Positions 21,698-33,287 of a DNA stretch of 64,000 bases are shown one piece after another. A program made the position numbers and the translations under genes. Each line of letters begins with the position of its first letter. The stretch's first letter is position 1. The stretch lies in the NCBI GenBank assembly GCA_020809705.1, contig CP085832.1, positions 4,154,001 to 4,218,000 of the forward strand. Direction: 5' to 3'. The notes beneath the pieces are model-generated. The model was not told where the DNA came from, did no database searches, and was given only the letters and a program-made list of their open reading frames with translations. This DNA comes from Calonectria ilicicola (lineage: Eukaryota > Ascomycota > Sordariomycetes > Hypocreales > Nectriaceae).

Positions 21698-24414
21698 GGT
21701 AAAAAATGATTGAAGATTGGCCCAACGAGCATTCCGTGGTATCTTTTCGCGTAATAGAAACAGCAATCCGGTAAATTACGCGGAATGTCCCATTTTGCAG
21801 CTTTTTTATAGTCGGAATCAAGTTTTGAGGGGAACTCGGCAAAATGACACCCGAGTTGTAGTGCCGAGTTCCATAGTGAACATTTCCCGAATATGGCCAT
21901 CCATTCCCCGAGAAATCGCTAAGTAGTTGCATCCCATTTAAACTTACAGTAAACCCATTTTTTTTCTTCTTTTTGAGAGTCCAGTGGTACTTGAAACCTC
22001 TCTGTTCAAATCAGCACCAAGCCACCTATATTTTGTGTACGTGAGGTAGTCATAGTAGCATTCTATTCCTCGGCCTCTGTCTTGCTGTCAGCTACATATC
22101 AATATTTTGAATTACGAAGGATGATCTATTATTGTCGCTAAGACTTTTCTCTAGCTTAGTAGCGCAGTGGGTATGAAATGCTCAGATCTGCATTGACCTT
22201 TCAGAATTCAATGCGAAAGAGCGACATCTACAACCGAGCGGTTCACGTTTAGTATCATTACCAATGTATCAGAGATTAACTTCTCGATAAAATTGCCCCC
22301 GAGAAAGCTTTCGACTTATGGCAAGTAAGCCCGGTGAAGGCCGGGCCGAGATGTTAATAACTTACCAAAGTCAATGTGGGGCTTGATGTTGAAATCGTGC
22401 TCTCCAATGTTCATACCATCAGTGTGTTTTCTATCCTATTTTTTTCTATAAATAACTCCTAGAAAGTTTCCCTATCTTCATCCCCCTCGCTGGTGGCTGC
22501 CTGATCAAGGCCATTTCCCCCACCCCGCGTAGCTCACTTTTGTCTCAACCCAATGGGTTGGTGCTCCCGTAATTACCACCACATCGCTCAGCCCCAGTGA
22601 TCCGTGCTGTATCGCCCAGAACGCCCTAGCGGGGGCAGATCCAGAGTCTCGCCTGATAAAGAGCAGAAGGGGTTTCTTTTTTTTTCCAGGGTCAATAATT
22701 GTTCCATGTATGTATCTTACCCCTGAGATGATGTCCGTTGTGGCCTTAACACCGATGGAGCCTGTATTTCAAGAAATGCGGAAAAGTATCCGTTTGCTGC
22801 CTACACCAATCAGAGAAGTCTAAAAGTGCGGCAAAACTCAGGTTTTGACTGGAGGCCTGATACGAATTAAGTTTAGTTATCTTGGTTTGCTGGACCATCC
22901 TGTCTCATGATGTAGGTGGATTTATCCGCTGGGCGGAAAGCGTGGTCATCGGAATGTTCCGATCCCGGCAAGCCCTACGTTCAGCATCAGTTTAGGCCAA
23001 TCACAGACTCAAAAATCATCTCTGGACCCTTGAGCGCTATCCAGCTTGTTTACAACCTGACTAAGCGGAAGAAATCTGTATTCGAATTGTTCCATTGGTT
23101 GTCAAGAATTGTGAGCACTGAACTCCAATGAAACTCGTTTCTCGGGGCCTCGATGTATAATCCTTAGGCACTGCACTTGTTTCAAGACTGTGATGATAAC
23201 CTCGCACGATCAATGGTTGGTCAATGTATTGAGACCACTCTCACCACTTTAGTATGGCAAATTTCCAACCCCCCCTCTAGACAATTATTGTCCTTTCCAA
23301 TCCTCCATCGGGGATTCTGGTGGAGTCACGTATGCAGAAAGCCCCACAATCCAGAGACGTCTTGAGCTGTGTCCATCATATTTCCACGATGCAAGGCTTC
23401 AGGTCAACAAACCGTTCTAGAACTCATTCTCTGGAGGAGTGATCTGTATCGTGATTAGAGTTCATAGCAAGGATGTGGCCATTACCCGCGCGTAAAATTG
23501 GTGCGGAATTAGACTTGCACAGCCACTATCCCCACTTAGATGCCCCTAATCCATGGATATCACGATCACGCCTTGGGAGTTGAAGGAAATCCCAAACAAG
23601 TCGTGGGACCGAGGGGGGGAAAAACAACGTAAAAAGAATACCAGAATGGAGAAGTGATCTTATTTGCCGTGAGAATAGGTAGAGTTAATGTCAAGTGAGG
23701 TAGGCACTATTCCAACCTGAAATAGTATTACCCATAGTCTGGCGCGCGATACAACTGTTAGCCAACTAAAGAACGTCGTACAATTCACTCAGAAAGCCAG
23801 AATCAATGGTTAATCGAAATCCTGTGCGTCAACAGCTCAAACCAACAGTCATGACATGGCATGTGAGAGCCTTGTAGAGTCAGAAACATCTTGCCAGGCG
23901 CGATGCGATGGTAGGAACACTGCCTCCTTTCTCCACGTGTCGATGGTGGAGCCCCCGTCCCACGATGTTTCAAAAAAGGTTCCACAATCTCGTATCCAAA
24001 AGATTATCGGAAAGTTCACCTAGGAGCAAGAGGATGGTCCGTTGCGAATAGCGCTAAGGCCTCGCTCACCGTCGATGTGTCTCCTGAAGTTGGGATCCTT
24101 GACCTACCATGGTCTCTCCTTTGTGGAGACTTGAGAATCTATTGTGACATTTCTACCAACAAAAATTATGTTTGTGATCAAAAGTAGTTAGATTGTATCC
24201 ATGCCTTTAACTACGGCGAGGCTCCTGCGTGTCGCCAATCGGCTTGATGTTCTTTCACCGAGAAATCATACATTTCCATGTATTGCTTCTTTAAGGTTAC
24301 ATAATTCTTATTATACTACTTTATTTTTAAATCTTGGCTTTTCCTTCTTGATATCATTACCATCCACTGCTAGCCAAGTTGGCCAATTCTTTTCCTGCCA
24401 AGGGATATCATACA
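21698..24414. other. 2.7-kb intergenic region, divergent MFS / GT32
   Basis: The first 220 bp hold the MFS promoter with an AACTCGG-N11-CCGAGTT inverted pair (21833-21857), a third CCGAGTT (21864-21870) and TTTCCCGAAT/ATTCCCCGAG motifs (21882-21916). The remainder to 24414 shows no protein-like frame. The last part must carry the GT32 promoter. Confidence 0.45.
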
Positions 24415-25374
24415 ATGGCGATGAAAACTTCTACAAGAAACTGCCGCAGATTATTTGTGGCACTTGGAGTTTCCTCTATTTTACTACTTCTTATTCATCA
24501 AATCAGCTACGTCGGAAATGGACCTTTCACTAGTAGCTTGCAAGGCTTACTCGAAATCGTCGACGCGTGTCCCCAAACCTCCTCCGAATCGAACCATGAC
24601 ACCCAGCAAGCAACTCCTTCAAATATTTCCAATATTATTCACCAGATTTGGAAAAATGCCAACGTTCATACATACTCTATCGAGGCCTCTCGTGACTCTT
24701 GGAAGACGCTTTTCGAACCACTCGATTATACCGTGAAACTTTGGACCGAAGATGACGTTGTCGAACTCATCAAAACCAAGTATTCATGGTTTCTATCCAC
24801 CTATGAGAGTTACACGCAAAATATCCAACGGGCAGATGTGGCAAGACTTGTGGTGGTTCATGCTGAGGGGGGGATCTACGCAGACTTGGATGTTTATCCA
24901 ACGTCTGCGCAGATGATCCAGTGCATACAAAGCCGTGGGCTTCAAGCTCTATTTGCTTCTACTGAGGGGACTCTTGGACTGAGTAATCACTTCTTTATGG
25001 CTGAAAAAGGGTCACGCTTTATTGAATGGGCGCTGCAGGAGGCCAAGCGGCGTGGGGGTGAAAAGGCGAGACGAATACTTTTGCCATATCTGCAAGTATT
25101 CTGGTCTACCGGCCCAATCATGATCACGACGACCTTTCAGGAGTACGCTTGGATGTACACCACAGAAAGCCACCAGGTGGGCGTGCTAGACCCAGGTTTT
25201 AGAAGAAATGCCATCAGACACAAAGCAGGCCGGTCATGGCATGGGATGGATGGTCAGATATTGAATTGGCTTGCGGACCATTTCAGTGAGATATTTCCAT
25301 GGTTTGTTGGAGCTCTATCATCCATTACATTGTGGTCTATTTATTTGGTAATCCGACGCTGGCGGAGGATTTAA
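24415..25374 (+). CDS. GT32-family glycosyltransferase, membrane-anchored
   Basis: A single exon of 319 residues from ATG 24415 (an in-frame Met at 24379 would add 12 residues; the ATG at 24415 directly precedes the basic MKTSTRNCRRL and the membrane anchor). Residues about 12-30 form a type-II signal anchor. The catalytic DXD motif is D157-L-D159 in GGIYADLDVYP, preceded by IIHQIWK and the QRADVARLVVVHAEGG segment typical of OCH1/SUR1-type enzymes that transfer a hexose from a nucleotide sugar using a metal ion. A second hydrophobic segment near residues 290-310 suggests a C-terminal membrane span, as in sphingolipid mannosyltransferases. Its place between transporter and UbiA genes suggests it could glycosylate a lipophilic metabolite, which is inference. 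Confidence 0.85.
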   Translation: MAMKTSTRNCRRLFVALGVSSILLLLIHQISYVGNGPFTSSLQGLLEIVDACPQTSSESNHDTQQATPSNISNIIHQIWKNANVHTYSIEASRDSWKTLFEPLDYTVKLWTEDDVVELIKTKYSWFLSTYESYTQNIQRADVARLVVVHAEGGIYADLDVYPTSAQMIQCIQSRGLQALFASTEGTLGLSNHFFMAEKGSRFIEWALQEAKRRGGEKARRILLPYLQVFWSTGPIMITTTFQEYAWMYTTESHQVGVLDPGFRRNAIRHKAGRSWHGMDGQILNWLADHFSEIFPWFVGALSSITLWSIYLVIRRWRRI

Positions 25375-25656
25375 CATCGGCGCTAGCGTTTCTCTGTAAA
25401 TTACTTCATTCTAAGAATTAAGCATGTATTATGATATTGAGGTTTTCGAGCATTGCGGCCCTGTTTTGTTGATGCCACCACCAATAAGCCACCATCTATT
25501 CTCCTTCTCCATTAATTTCCCAGCGGTTTCTGGATGAAACCAGCCTGACAGACGTGATATTGAAACTAGTTCCAGATATTATCAACTTTGTAGCTCATAT
25601 AGCTCTGGAATAAATGGCAGTCGGGCTCTTACTTAGCTTTTCACTAAATAAAAGTT

Positions 25657-25901
25657 AGTCTTCCTGCGCGCACACATACATTTTGCTAGGCGCATACATA
25701 AAACGATTTAGCTGGAGTTTTTCTGGGAAATCCTAAGACAGTCCAAAGAAAATACTAAAGCCCAAATTTATTTTATTATAAATAAGCCTAAAAATAAATA
25801 TAAAATTTATTTATTTCTGTATTATTTCTTTATTTTCTATTCAATGACGATGTTTTATGTGTGTACATCTAGTAAAGTGTATGTGTGCGCGCAGAAATAC
25901 T
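25657..25901. mobile_element. Short non-autonomous inverted-repeat element (MITE-like), copy 2
   Basis: 245 bp; the left terminus AGTCTTCCTGCGCGCACAC and the reverse complement of the right terminus AGTATTTCTGCGCGCACAC match at all but about three of 24 positions, continuing into ACATACA. It is related to copy 1 over the termini and the internal TGGGAAATCCTAAGACAGT block, with a long AT-rich middle. No clear target-site duplication was found at this copy. Confidence 0.75.
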
Positions 25902-26507
25902 CATGAAAATTTGGTGAAAACGCACACAGGCTTATACGATGTCGAGTGTCCTTGTTGACGCATTCAGATTCAATGGTACAACTAAAATTTTCTAAGCTTC
26001 CGTGTAATCGTTCTCAGTTATTGTGATATACTAATGGAATGGGGTAGAATTCGAATGTTGCATAAACCACACACACAGCCCAAAGAGTCTATTTCCTTGG
26101 TTATTTGCTGTGGTTGGAAGAGAAGGCAGGCTAGCAGCTGGGGGAGGAAATAAAATAAAACTGGTCATAATAAAATTAAATAAAAATCATGAACATCACC
26201 ATAGTAAGTAGATCGAACAATCCCTCTAAAAGAGAGGCTTAAAATAAGCTGAAAAACTGTTGATTGGGGTGTGTTGCTGGCTTCCTGGTGTTGAGATCGG
26301 AATTCCTTTTTCACTAAGGCCGGTGTTGCAGCTGGACTAACTAATCCGCCGACTAAAGCTAGTTTTTCAAAAGGCCGAGGGTTCGGACCCACGCTCCCCA
26401 TCACACTAAGTGTCTTTTTGTCCAGAGGCGACCACGTAAGCAGAGGACCTTGAAAGAAGCCTCATCGGAAATTAAACAAGTTCGTTATAGGGTATGTGGT
26501 CCGATTA

Positions 26508-26540
26508 GTGGATGATGGATGATGGATGATGGTGATGGTG
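26508..26540. repeat. (GGATGAT)n short tandem repeat
   Basis: Three to four units of GGATGAT grading into GGTGAT, in intergenic DNA downstream of the UbiA gene. Confidence 0.8.
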
Positions 26541-26916
26541 TTGACATAGATACTTCGGACACCAACTTCTATCACTTGCAATCATCTATACTAGATTTAA
26601 AAATCATGTGGATATAAAAGTCCTTTTTATTTTATGTGAAGATCGCATATTTTGGAGTTCCATCGTTGTTCAACCTCCAATGCTGTCCTTGCTGAACTAG
26701 CTTATCTTTTTGCAAAGGCGGAGTTGCTAAGGCAATCAGAGCCATGGACGAAAATTTACAGTAACGGATTCAATTTAAGGGTGCATAAATACAGATCCTA
26801 ATAATGATGGCCCCCGAATACTAGGCGATAAGAATATCCCACATATACACTTTGCAAGATCTTCATCGCGGACTCGGCTCTCAAAACCTCGTCGATAATG
26901 AATTTCCATTATCTGC

Positions 26917-27957
26917 CTACCATCGAGACAACAATGGGACTGAGTACAGAACAGGTAGCCAGAGCATTGTATACCAATGGTATGTAAGCCTATCAGCCTT
27001 GGCAGATCGACACCACACCATGCGAGCGGCAATATAGCATCCAGACAGCAGGGGCAACCCAAACACTGCTGCAGAAGACTTCCAATACATCGGGCATGCA
27101 ATAGACCATGCCAAAACAAGAACAGCCGTCATCACACGCGTTACCATATCCCCAAAGAGTAGTGGTACGGTACGTCTACCTCGAGCACTGTCTCCCAGCT
27201 GATCTCTCAGATCTTGGATATGGATTGTGGTAAGAATTGTCAAGCCAATCAATAGAGACCACTCAAATGCTTGTCTTGTAAGCAATAGACCGATTGTCTG
27301 TGCGGCTACTCGGCTACCGCCGAAGTTCCCGCTCATGAAAAAGATCGAACAACAAAGATTCTTTCCCCACCATGAGTCAGCTAACCCACCGGCATCATGT
27401 AACCGTGCTGCAATGATAAATGTAATAGCTTCAGGAAAGCCACCTAACCAAAGTCCACTAGAGAGTGAAAGCAATAGAATTGCCCGCACATACCATTGTT
27501 CAGCTTTCTCTATGGACAGTCTTCCAGATGGGATAGCTCGCCAAGGCTTATTAATCTTATCCTCTTCAACTGATTCAGGATCTTTCTGGTTGCCTAGATC
27601 AAAATAGAAGAGAATAAACCAAGTATACAAGGCAGTATGCATAAACCCATAAAGTTGCTGTTCCCAACTGGCAGCAAAGCCAGATGTGAAAGAACCCGAG
27701 GTGATACTGAATACGGCGAAGGATACAACAGATAGCCCATAGCCCTTAATGTTGTTCTCTGTGACTAAATAGGCAACAGCGAGATCTTCCCAAAATTCAG
27801 ATATGACCTTAAAAACTGTTAGATCATCGGTAATTGGTTGCTCGAGTAAGACGACTTTTCTTACACGTAACAAGGTAGGCTTTCCACTCTTCTCCAAGCG
27901 AGTGAAAGATTGGCTTGGCTTCTGAGAATGCATCTCAGACGCTGAGACTGAAGTCAT
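26917..27957 (-). CDS. UbiA-family membrane prenyltransferase / terpene cyclase-like protein
   Basis: A single exon of 346 residues with about eight hydrophobic segments. Two Asp-rich motifs place it in the UbiA superfamily: the first is NQKDPESVEEDKINKPWRAIPSGR (Asn123, Asp126, Asp133), the second DLRDQLGDSARGRRT (Asp249, Asp252, Asp256). The family binds a prenyl diphosphate with Mg2+ in a membrane cavity and transfers the prenyl group or, in some fungal members, cyclises it. The first motif differs from the canonical NDXXDXXXD: Gln replaces the second Asp and the last two Asp are six residues apart. Such divergence, the short length and the accessory location fit secondary metabolism rather than heme or ubiquinone synthesis. 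Whether it prenylates an acceptor or acts as a terpene cyclase cannot be told from sequence alone. Confidence 0.85.
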   Translation of the reverse strand: MTSVSASEMHSQKPSQSFTRLEKSGKPTLLRVRKVVLLEQPITDDLTVFKVISEFWEDLAVAYLVTENNIKGYGLSVVSFAVFSITSGSFTSGFAASWEQQLYGFMHTALYTWFILFYFDLGNQKDPESVEEDKINKPWRAIPSGRLSIEKAEQWYVRAILLLSLSSGLWLGGFPEAITFIIAARLHDAGGLADSWWGKNLCCSIFFMSGNFGGSRVAAQTIGLLLTRQAFEWSLLIGLTILTTIHIQDLRDQLGDSARGRRTVPLLFGDMVTRVMTAVLVLAWSIACPMYWKSSAAVFGLPLLSGCYIAARMVWCRSAKADRLTYHWYTMLWLPVLYSVPLLSRW

Positions 27958-30090
27958 GTTGGGGCGATTTGAAAGTTTGTAGAATCACTGTCGGATTTTG
28001 GGGACAATGCGATGACAAGCCTTTGACAAGCTAGACACCAGGAACTAAATAAATAATTGTTCATACGTCGGTACCTTCATATGTGAGGGATTTTTATCAT
28101 TACTGACCGCTTCATAGCCACTGTTTGGACGTTTGTAGCTTGATCCCTGGACTTTACAATGCATCGATCAACATGTGTGGCCGTATTCGCGTAGATGCCG
28201 AGTGGGTCCAAGGTGGAAACGAACTATCCGCATCGATGAAGATTGCAACCTTGTCATCACTCTGTCATGGATTGTCATTGCTAAGTCATGATTTTCGTCC
28301 TAGCCGAATAGCCAAACCCATCTACGGATCGGCTGTGCCGTGTGGCATTTTCCTTTCAAAGAGCATCCCAAATAGGTAATCTCGCCGACATTTGTAGGAT
28401 CAAAATGGTTGACAAGGGAGTTTTGATATTACTAACTACAAATAGCTTCAATAACAATGCTTGGGAGCCAAGGGATAGACGAGCGTATTGCGTGGCTGGC
28501 TGTCCTGAAAAGCGACCGTATCTCCATCGGGATTATCACAAATCGGATTATCAAAGCGTCACTGCACGCCCCACGCCTGAAAGCTTCAGCTATACAATCA
28601 CGGTGGTCTCGACCTTGTTTATTAAATCCGAATATCTGGCCAGGTGTGGTCTGAGGACGGGGACAGCACAGAACGGGGACAGCACGACACGGCACGGCAC
28701 GGCGCACTAATATTTCGACGACACTAATCGTGATGGTTCAACCAATGATAGTTGAGGTTACCGTCACTGTCGACACAACAGTAGGGATAAGAGCGCATTT
28801 ATGCGTACTAGTGACTGATGATGAAGCCTTCATGATCTGATCTTATCAATAGGTCGATGCGTCTTTTTCCCTTTGGTTTAGACGCTAGAATGCATGCACT
28901 CTCTGCAATTTTGCCAGACGCACCCTGGTCTCGACTGCAACCCCATTGCGTACTGGATCTCAAACTTTATCTCATGACTCCACGTGTTATTGAGACAGAA
29001 TTGAGTGCCCTTGGCAGAAATATCTATCATACTCGTGACCGACTACTCTGAATTTGGCATTGAATATCATAGAATCGAACCTGGTTTCTCATGGCAAACT
29101 ACTGGCTCACTACCTCCCCAAGTCATTATTCCTCTATCGCGAGAGTATCCTCGAGGCTTTTTAGTTGATGGATCAGATTACCACATCTACCGCAACTATC
29201 TCGCTCGTTATCAGAAGACTAATGACTACTTAGGTTACTTCGGGTGGGTACTCAAGTGTCGCATCCTGTAGATAGCCTCAATGGTCCGGCCTGACCTACC
29301 CGCCTCCCTGGCGCGCACACAGGCCGCCGTAGGATCCCGTAGGCGCCTGGCCAGAGATCAGCACCAATAATCGCGCTACTTTAGAGGGGGTATGTCAAAC
29401 GGGATATAGGTTAGAATTGCACTACGCAATGGCGGGATGCCACTTCACTTTTGACGTAGGTGGCAACGTGATATCAAGAGTAGAAATATCGCGCGTTACT
29501 TGGATACAAGCGCTAAGATTCTCGGTAAGAGAACTTGGCACTAGCTGAAGTTGAAGATTCTTCGCGCACTCCTCCCCTATTCCGTGCTCGAGTCATGGTG
29601 TATACTTCTGTTGAACGCACGGCCACGGACATAGTGGCTCTCCTGTGGCCCCTATCCCGACCTGAAATCGTGGCACATGGAGGGGCGATTACGCAAAGCT
29701 GCGAATATGCAGGGTACGGAAAATCAGAAATGCTAAAGTCATAATAGCATGAAGGGAATAACAGAATGGCTATTAAATGGTATCCACAATCGGATGGATT
29801 GAAGGTAACCACAGTAGCTACGGAGGTACTTGGACGGTGGATTAAAAGTCGTTATCTGACCATCATGATAATATTATTTGGTGATCATATTACGATTTTA
29901 ATAAAAATAATAATCTGCTGTAATGTAATCAAGTTTCTAATATCAAAGCAGAACTACATCATGACCAGAATGCATAAATCTCAAATAATACATCCTCCCA
30001 GTGTCAAGACCACGATGTGATATCTCCGTGAACTAAAATTCTGACAGTAAACTAATTCTGGCTGGTATAACGAACGCTCTGAGTAACGCC
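27958..30090. other. 2.1-kb intergenic region
   Basis: Between the UbiA start and the acetyl-CoA synthetase stop. It carries the UbiA promoter. Short ORFs (for example 29005-29271 plus) are not recognisable, and a small CGGCA-type repeat lies near 28681-28702. No gene can be supported. Confidence 0.4.
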
Positions 30091-32426
30091 TCAGCGACGA
30101 TTGACAATTTCGATGATCCCCTCTATACAGGAAGGATTCACCAGCTGTAATTCGTGAGTACATAAATGCAAACTCATGTGGGATGGACAAAACGTACCGT
30201 TGATGTATCTCCCAGTTGACTTTCTTCACCTGCAATAATTTTCCTCAGAATGCGCCGCATGATCTTGCCGCTGCGGGTTTTTGGCAGATCCGGAACGATG
30301 TATATAATCTTTGGCGCTGCAAATGGTCCGATCACTTTGCGGACTTGGTTGATAAAACTTTTGTAAAGCTCATCACTGATGATGATGTTTTGCTTCAGGC
30401 AAACATAGGCATTAACAGCCTTCCCAGTGAGCTCATCTGTAGCCCCTACTACAGCAGCCTCGGAAATGGCGTGATGCTCAATGAGAGCTGCTTCAATTTC
30501 TGCTGTAGATAGGCGGTGACCACTGACATTAATAACATCATCGACTCGGCCGAGAATCCAAAAGAAACCATCGCGATCGCGAGAAGCACGGTCACCAGTG
30601 AACTAGATTGATGAGAATTAGAGTTTAACGTTTGAGATTTGATAGCAGTGAAGAGATTCTCACGTAGTAGCCATCGTACACATTAAGATACGTATCGACA
30701 AAACGTTTATGATCGCCATAGATGGTTCGAGCCATGCTGGGCCATGGCTGCTTGAAGGCAAGGACGCCTTCCCTATCATGCTCGGATATTTCTTGACCAG
30801 TAAGTGCATTCAGGATAACAGGCTCAATGCCAAAGAATGGAAATGTGGCGCTTCCAGGTTTGGTTGGAGTTATTCCACCCAGAGGTGTCATAACATTAGA
30901 GCCAGTCTCTGTTTGAAAGTAAGTCTGGATATGTTAGTCAATATGAAAAGTGCCTTAATTTTCGGAACTCACATCTAGAACATGGGCCTCATTATTTCCC
31001 ACCACCCCATGATACCACTTCCAGACTTCAGCCGCAATTGGCTCCCCAACGCAGCCAAGAATCCGAAGATGATTCATATTCTGGCCGATATGCTCGTCTC
31101 CAAGACGTTTGAGCAACCTTAGTGCCGTGGGGGCGGTATGAAAATGCGTAACATTATACTTTTCGATGATATCCCAATACCTCGAAGTGGTTGGATATGT
31201 TGGTGTGCCCTCATAAACCACAGTGCTAATTCCAAGTAGCAGTGGGGCATAAATGGCGTATGTGTGGCCTGTGATCCAGCCTACATCCCCGGTGCAGAAA
31301 AAGCAATCGCCATCATGAATATCGAATACATACTTTCCAGTAATAGCAGCGCCCAGTAGGTAACCGGCTGTAGTGTGCATAAGCCCTTTTGGCTTCCCGG
31401 TAGAGCCAGAAGTATAAAGAAGGAATAGAGGATCTTCCGCGCCTATTGGTTCGGGCGTTATGTAGGCTGGCCATTTAGCCGTTTCCTCATGCCACCAGAG
31501 ATCGCGACCAGGTATCATTGGGACCGCAGAGCAGGTGTGTTGACAAACAAGAACACGGGTGACGGTGGAACAGCCTACCAATGCATCATCAACAATCTTT
31601 TTCATGGGAATAATTTTGCCACCCCGTCTACTCTCATCAACAGTGATGATAACCTTTGACTGGGCATCAATGACACGGCCGCGTAACGCCTCGGCTGAGA
31701 AGCCAGCAAAAATAGCTGAGTGAACTGCACCAATGCGAATAGTGGCAAGGATGGCTATGAGAGCCTCGGGAATCATGGGCATGTAAATAGCAACAGTATC
31801 ACCCTTTTGAATTCCCGCCTCTCTAAGCGCCCAAGAGGTTTTAGAAACCTCTCGTAGGAGCTCTCCGTAACTCATTTTTCTTCCACCACCAACTTCATCA
31901 GCTTCATATATAATGGCAGTACGATCAGGGTTTTTGAAGGCATGACGGTCGACACAATTATATGATGCGTTGAGCTGACCTTCAACGAACCAGGCCAGAT
32001 CTCCATGAGTAAAAGATCCACTGCGGGTAGTTTCAAAATCTCGAACCCAAGTAAGGAGTTCCCGAGCCTCCCGGCTCCAGAATTTGGTTGGGTCAGAAAT
32101 GGATTCTTGGTGAATTTCCCGATAATCCTTGAAGTCTGTGCAACACATTAACTTCAAAAACTTGTAACTTATGGATCCTATCATCTGGACACTAACTGAT
32201 CAAATGAGGTCTCTTTGGGTGTCCTGCAAGCGAAAGATTGCTGTTAGATCAAACCTTCAGACTATTTTCGGGCATGAAGACATACTTTTGAGCATTTTGT
32301 CAAACTGGTCTAAATTATGTGAGCTTTGAGCAGTCGATAGAGTAACAAAAGTCCAGGTATTCCCTTACCATAAATCTGAGAAGATTCTTCATTGATCTGG
32401 TCGTTCGTTGTTATCATTTCCCCCAT
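30091..32426 (-). CDS. Acetyl-CoA synthetase (AMP-forming), cluster-located paralogue
   Basis: Seven exons, complement(30091..30144, 30198..30602, 30664..30924, 30973..32135, 32197..32223, 32286..32309, 32369..32426), encode 663 residues, the normal ACS length. It activates acetate (or propionate) to the acyl-adenylate and then acyl-CoA. Visible motifs are [16 protein letters not shown] (P-loop), the TYFQTETGS segment created by a splice junction, and [15 protein letters not shown] with the catalytic Lys near the C-terminus. Exons 2 and 3 are micro-exons of 24 and 27 bp; joining them restores [28 protein letters not shown] in frame. It is probably an extra copy serving the local pathway, because fungi normally carry a housekeeping ACS and this one sits head-to-head with an acyltransferase. 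That paralogue status is inference. Confidence 0.92.
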
Positions 32427-33287
32427 TTTGGCGTAATTTAACTGCTCAAAGCAATAATTCACTATTTTTCAATCGAGCTAAGATTGGAGTCTCAAGAATG
32501 AAAACGATTGTGAAGTAAATCTCAAACACAAAATGTTAAAATTTCGTGAGTGATGGTATATCTATGACATCATTCATTTTCTGTGAGTCCAATCAAATTT
32601 AAAATGGAGAAAAATCACTTTTATTGGCAACAGCTGGCTGAGAACGATGCCCGCCGCGAGGTCTTTGATTGTTCATCATCGCACATTTCGGTCCTAGAGT
32701 GTCTCAGTGAAGCCATTGGGCGGCTATTTTAGCTAGTTCTAATGCTCACCCCACCACGGCATGCAGCGCACTTTAGCGGCGTTCCACGGAGGAGTGTCTA
32801 AATAGCGGTTGGGTGACCCACAGATCAGATCATGCAGGAATATGTTCTGATAATTTGATCATTTTGTTCAATTAGCTTGAGAAGACATGATGGGATAGGG
32901 GGTAAGAACCACTGACCTGGTTAATGGTGTACAAAATAGTTTCATTCTGAACTAGCCTCCTCATAGCTGAGAGGGTGGCGGGAGGTGCTTGAGATATCAC
33001 ATCGGCCAGAGCTGGATTCCCGAGAGAACATAGCATGAGGGAATTTGATGCCGTAGTGCCATGACCCTCTAATCAGCATTTTAGGTTAGTATCAGCGATG
33101 TGTATACTCAGTAGTGGCCACAGTTGTAATTGTGAATACACTGCCAATATCTTAAAAGGCCGCTTGAAATATGCTTTCCGGACAAATTTCCATTCTACAA
33201 GTCGCATCTCACTCCCCCAAAAAAAAAAAAAAAAAAAAAAAAGAATCCACACCTCCCGAATCTATCTTTTGCAAAGTCACCACAGCC
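32427..33287. promoter_or_regulatory. Shared divergent promoter, acetyl-CoA synthetase / acyltransferase
   Basis: 861 bp between divergent start codons. A CGG-rich part at 32757-32815 has several CGG/CCG triplets, and ATTCCCGAG (33017-33025) and TCCCGAAT (33255-33262) resemble motifs of the other cluster promoters. A 24-bp A run sits at 33219-33242. Co-regulation is inference. Confidence 0.4.
33219..33242 (+). repeat. A24 homopolymer in the acyltransferase leader
   Basis: Uninterrupted run of 24 A residues 46 bp before the start codon; probably length-variable and a possible nucleosome-excluding element. Confidence 0.95.

Larger units (their letters stand above)
25375..26916. other. 1.5-kb convergent intergenic region
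   Basis: Lies between the GT32 stop and the UbiA stop. It contains the second inverted-repeat element and a short (GGATGAT)n repeat near 26508-26535. No gene was seen. Confidence 0.45.

Noticed and set aside
22155..22250. A-box-like TAGCGCAGTGG that could mark a tRNA or SINE
   Set aside because: No cloverleaf forms and the candidate B box (GGTTCACGTTT) is a poor match.
26330..26402. tRNA 3'-end-like sequence (GGGTTCGGACCC followed by GCTCCCCA)
   Set aside because: No matching 5' acceptor or D-arm within a plausible distance.
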